From Alphaproteobacteria bacterium (GTDB lineage: Bacteria; Pseudomonadota; Alphaproteobacteria; Rhizobiales; Aestuariivirgaceae): DNA of 6,878 nucleotides. The notes beneath the pieces were generated by a model, which was given only the letters and a program-made list of their open reading frames with translations, ran no database searches and was not told the origin of the DNA. Both the position numbers and the translations under genes were made by a program. The stretch covers positions 1 to 6,878 of the forward strand of contig JAHEJE010000166.1 of NCBI GenBank assembly GCA_024639035.1. The letters are read 5' to 3'. Shown here one piece after another: positions 4,858 through 6,878 of this stretch (its first letter is position 1; the number at the start of each line of letters is the position of its first letter).

Positions 4858-6878
4858 TTGAACCAGGCCCGTTCGAAGATCAGGAAATCATTGGCCGATT
4901 GCCGCGCAGCGGTGCGTGCGGCCTATAGCGAAACCGAAGATGCGGTGGTGCGGCGGCTGCTCGCCGGCCTGCGCCTGAGCGAAGCCGAGCGCCAGGCGAT
5001 CGCTGCATCGGGAGCGGACATCGTCGAGCGGGTGCGCAGCGAGACCGACCCTTCGATGATGGAGAGCTTTCTGGCCCAGTACGGGCTGTCGACGGATGAA
5101 GGCGTCGGGCTGATGTGCCTGGCCGAGGCGCTGCTGCGGGTGCCCGATGCCGAGACCATCGATGAACTGATCCATGACAAGATCGAACCATCGGACTGGG
5201 GGGCGCATCTCGGGCAATCGTCATCGTCGCTGGTCAATGCATCGACCTGGGCGCTGATGCTGACCGGCAAGGTTCTCGACGATGATCCGGGACGGCCGGG
5301 GGCGGCGGTCCGTGCCATGGTGCGACGGTTGGGCGAGCCGGTGGTGCGCACTGCGGTCGCCAACTCGATGAAACTCCTCGGGCGGCAGTTCGTGCTCGGT
5401 CAGACCATCGAGGAAGGCCTGCGCAATGCCCGCGAGCTTGAAGAAGACGGCTACACCTATTCCTATGACATGCTGGGCGAGGCGGCGCGCACCGATGCCG
5501 ATGCGGTGCGCTATCATCAGGCCTATGGCGCGGCTATTGCCGCGATCTCGAAACAGGCCAAGGGCGATGTCCGCTCGAGCCCGGGAATTTCGGTCAAGCT
5601 GTCGGCGCTGCATCCGCGCTACGAATACACGCACCGGGCGACGGTAATGGCGGAACTGGTGCCGCGCGCGGCGAGCCTGGCCCGACAGGCCGCCAAGGCC
5701 GGGATCGGTTTCAACATCGACGCAGAAGAACAGGATCGCCTCGATCTGTCGCTCGACGTGATCGACGCCTTGATATCGGATCCGGAACTGGCCGGCTGGG
5801 ACGGGTTCGGCATTGTCGTGCAGGCCTATGGCCGCCGGGCCGCCCCGGTGATCGAAGCCCTGTATGCGATGGCCGAAAAGTACGACCGCAAACTGATGAT
5901 CCGCCTGGTCAAAGGGGCTTATTGGGACACCGAAATCAAGCTGGCCCAGGAGCTGGGCGTCAATACCTTCCCGCTGTTTACCCGCAAGATCAACACCGAC
6001 GCCAGCTATATGGCCTGCGCGCAGATGCTGATGGACCGGCGTGACCGGTTCTACCCGCAGTTCGCCACCCACAATGCCCACAGCTGCGCCATGGTGCTGG
6101 CGCTGGCCGGCGACGACCTGGACAGTTTCGAGTTCCAGCGGCTGCATGGCATGGGCGAGTCGGTCCACAGCATCGTCAAGGATCGGGCGGGAACCCATTG
6201 CCGGATCTATGCCCCGGTCGGTGCCCACCGCGACCTGCTGGCCTATCTGGTGCGGCGGCTGCTGGAAAACGGCGCCAACAGTTCGTTCGTCAACCAGGTG
6301 GTGGATGAGGACATCGCGGCCAGTGAGATCACCCGTGACCCGATCGCCGACGTGCTGGCGCTCGGCGATGCCATTCAAAACCCGTCGATCCGCCTGCCCG
6401 GCGATCTGTTCGCCCCGGAGCGCAAGAACTCGCGCGGTTACCGGGTCAACGAACCGGCGTCGATCACACCCCTGCTCGAGGCCAGGCAGACATTCGCCGA
6501 CCGCAGGTGGAGCGCCGGACCGATGATTGCCGGCAGGCCGGCGGCGAAAGGAACCGCCCGGACGGTCACATCACCGGCCGACGGCAACAGGATCGTCGGG
6601 CACGTCACCGATGCAACCGCGGGTGAAGTCAAGCAGGCTGTGGATGCGGCCGTTTCCGGGTTCGCGGAGTGGTCGGCAACACCGACCGGCGCGCGTGCCG
6701 ACACGCTGCGCACGGTTGCCGATCTTTATGAGGACAACGTGGCCGAACTGACGGCGATCACCAGCCGCGAGGCCGGCAAGACGGTGCTCGACGGCATTGC
6801 CGAAGTGCGCGAGGCGGTCGACTTCCTGCGCTACTACGCCAATGAGGCCGAACGGCTGGATGAGGAAGCACCGGGCAC
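4858..6878 (+). CDS. putA: Bifunctional proline dehydrogenase / L-glutamate gamma-semialdehyde dehydrogenase PutA (3' partial)
   Basis: PutA oxidises proline to P5C with FAD, passing electrons to the quinone pool, and then oxidises the semialdehyde to glutamate with NAD+. The first 673 residues are present. Residues 1-200 are the helical arm and linker (NSMKLLGRQFVLGQTIEEGL near its end). The proline dehydrogenase barrel follows, with DMLGEAA from 204, K247 in GISVKLSALHPRY, D288 in NIDAEEQDR, RLVKGAYWD, FATHNAH, Y451 in IYAPVG and R466/R467 in VRRLLENGAN. These correspond to E. coli K329, D370, Y540 and R555/R556. The aldehyde dehydrogenase domain begins near residue 571; its catalytic cysteine lies beyond the window. 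The E. coli N-terminal ribbon-helix-helix domain is missing, so this PutA should not repress its own gene. The start is TTG, behind AAGGGG. Divergent rocF supports a catabolic role. Confidence 0.96.
   Translation, partial: MNQARSKIRKSLADCRAAVRAAYSETEDAVVRRLLAGLRLSEAERQAIAASGADIVERVRSETDPSMMESFLAQYGLSTDEGVGLMCLAEALLRVPDAETIDELIHDKIEPSDWGAHLGQSSSSLVNASTWALMLTGKVLDDDPGRPGAAVRAMVRRLGEPVVRTAVANSMKLLGRQFVLGQTIEEGLRNARELEEDGYTYSYDMLGEAARTDADAVRYHQAYGAAIAAISKQAKGDVRSSPGISVKLSALHPRYEYTHRATVMAELVPRAASLARQAAKAGIGFNIDAEEQDRLDLSLDVIDALISDPELAGWDGFGIVVQAYGRRAAPVIEALYAMAEKYDRKLMIRLVKGAYWDTEIKLAQELGVNTFPLFTRKINTDASYMACAQMLMDRRDRFYPQFATHNAHSCAMVLALAGDDLDSFEFQRLHGMGESVHSIVKDRAGTHCRIYAPVGAHRDLLAYLVRRLLENGANSSFVNQVVDEDIAASEITRDPIADVLALGDAIQNPSIRLPGDLFAPERKNSRGYRVNEPASITPLLEARQTFADRRWSAGPMIAGRPAAKGTARTVTSPADGNRIVGHVTDATAGEVKQAVDAAVSGFAEWSATPTGARADTLRTVADLYEDNVAELTAITSREAGKTVLDGIAEVREAVDFLRYYANEAERLDEEAPG

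Noticed and set aside
3842..4861. 339-residue open frame on the plus strand opposite rocF
   Set aside because: It is antisense to arginase, with all its metal-binding motifs, and has no plausible family.
5221..6378. 385-residue open frame on the minus strand within putA
   Set aside because: putA motifs run continuously on the plus strand across the whole stretch, and the antisense product has no recognisable fold.

Overview
The window is a GC-rich stretch of a proteobacterial chromosome, most likely alphaproteobacterial and possibly Hyphomicrobiales. The evidence is the phoR/phoU/phoB gene style, an arginase ending in DRPTRSY, a PutA without a ribbon-helix-helix domain, and a C-terminal helix-hairpin-helix tail of the kind known from rhizobial NuoE proteins. 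The assignment to order is an inference from remembered family features, not from a search.

Layout. Positions 1-1056 (+) hold the 3' part of an oligopeptide/dipeptide ABC transporter ATPase gene. It continues past the usual oligopeptide C-terminal domain into a Lys/Ala/Pro repeat linker and a helix-hairpin-helix tail. After a 33-nt convergent gap, four genes read on the minus strand, in transcription order: rocF (arginase, 4684-3755), phoR (PAS-histidine kinase, 3758-2685), phoU (2516-1785) and phoB (1785-1090). rocF and phoR overlap by 4 nt, and phoU and phoB by 1 nt. The 168-nt gap between phoR and phoU contains a good Pho box on the minus strand. A 173-nt divergent region with a perfect 9-bp inverted repeat separates rocF from putA (+, 4858 to beyond the window end). 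putA encodes the bifunctional proline dehydrogenase/P5C dehydrogenase and has a TTG start behind a strong Shine-Dalgarno sequence.

How the genes fit together. rocF makes ornithine and urea from arginine, and putA oxidises proline to glutamate. The divergent pair therefore looks like an arginine/proline catabolism unit, with ornithine-to-proline conversion presumably encoded elsewhere. phoR, phoU and phoB are the signalling part of the phosphate-starvation response, but the pstSCAB transporter genes that commonly sit between phoR and phoU are absent. phoR instead appears translationally attached to rocF, and phoU-phoB appear to have their own PhoB-dependent promoter. The encoded PhoR has no membrane segment.

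Most notable points: the transporter ATPase with a NuoE-type tail, the pst-less split Pho locus with a Pho box at the junction, and the coupling of a soluble PhoR to arginase. I see no RNA genes, CRISPR array, insertion sequence or phage genes.
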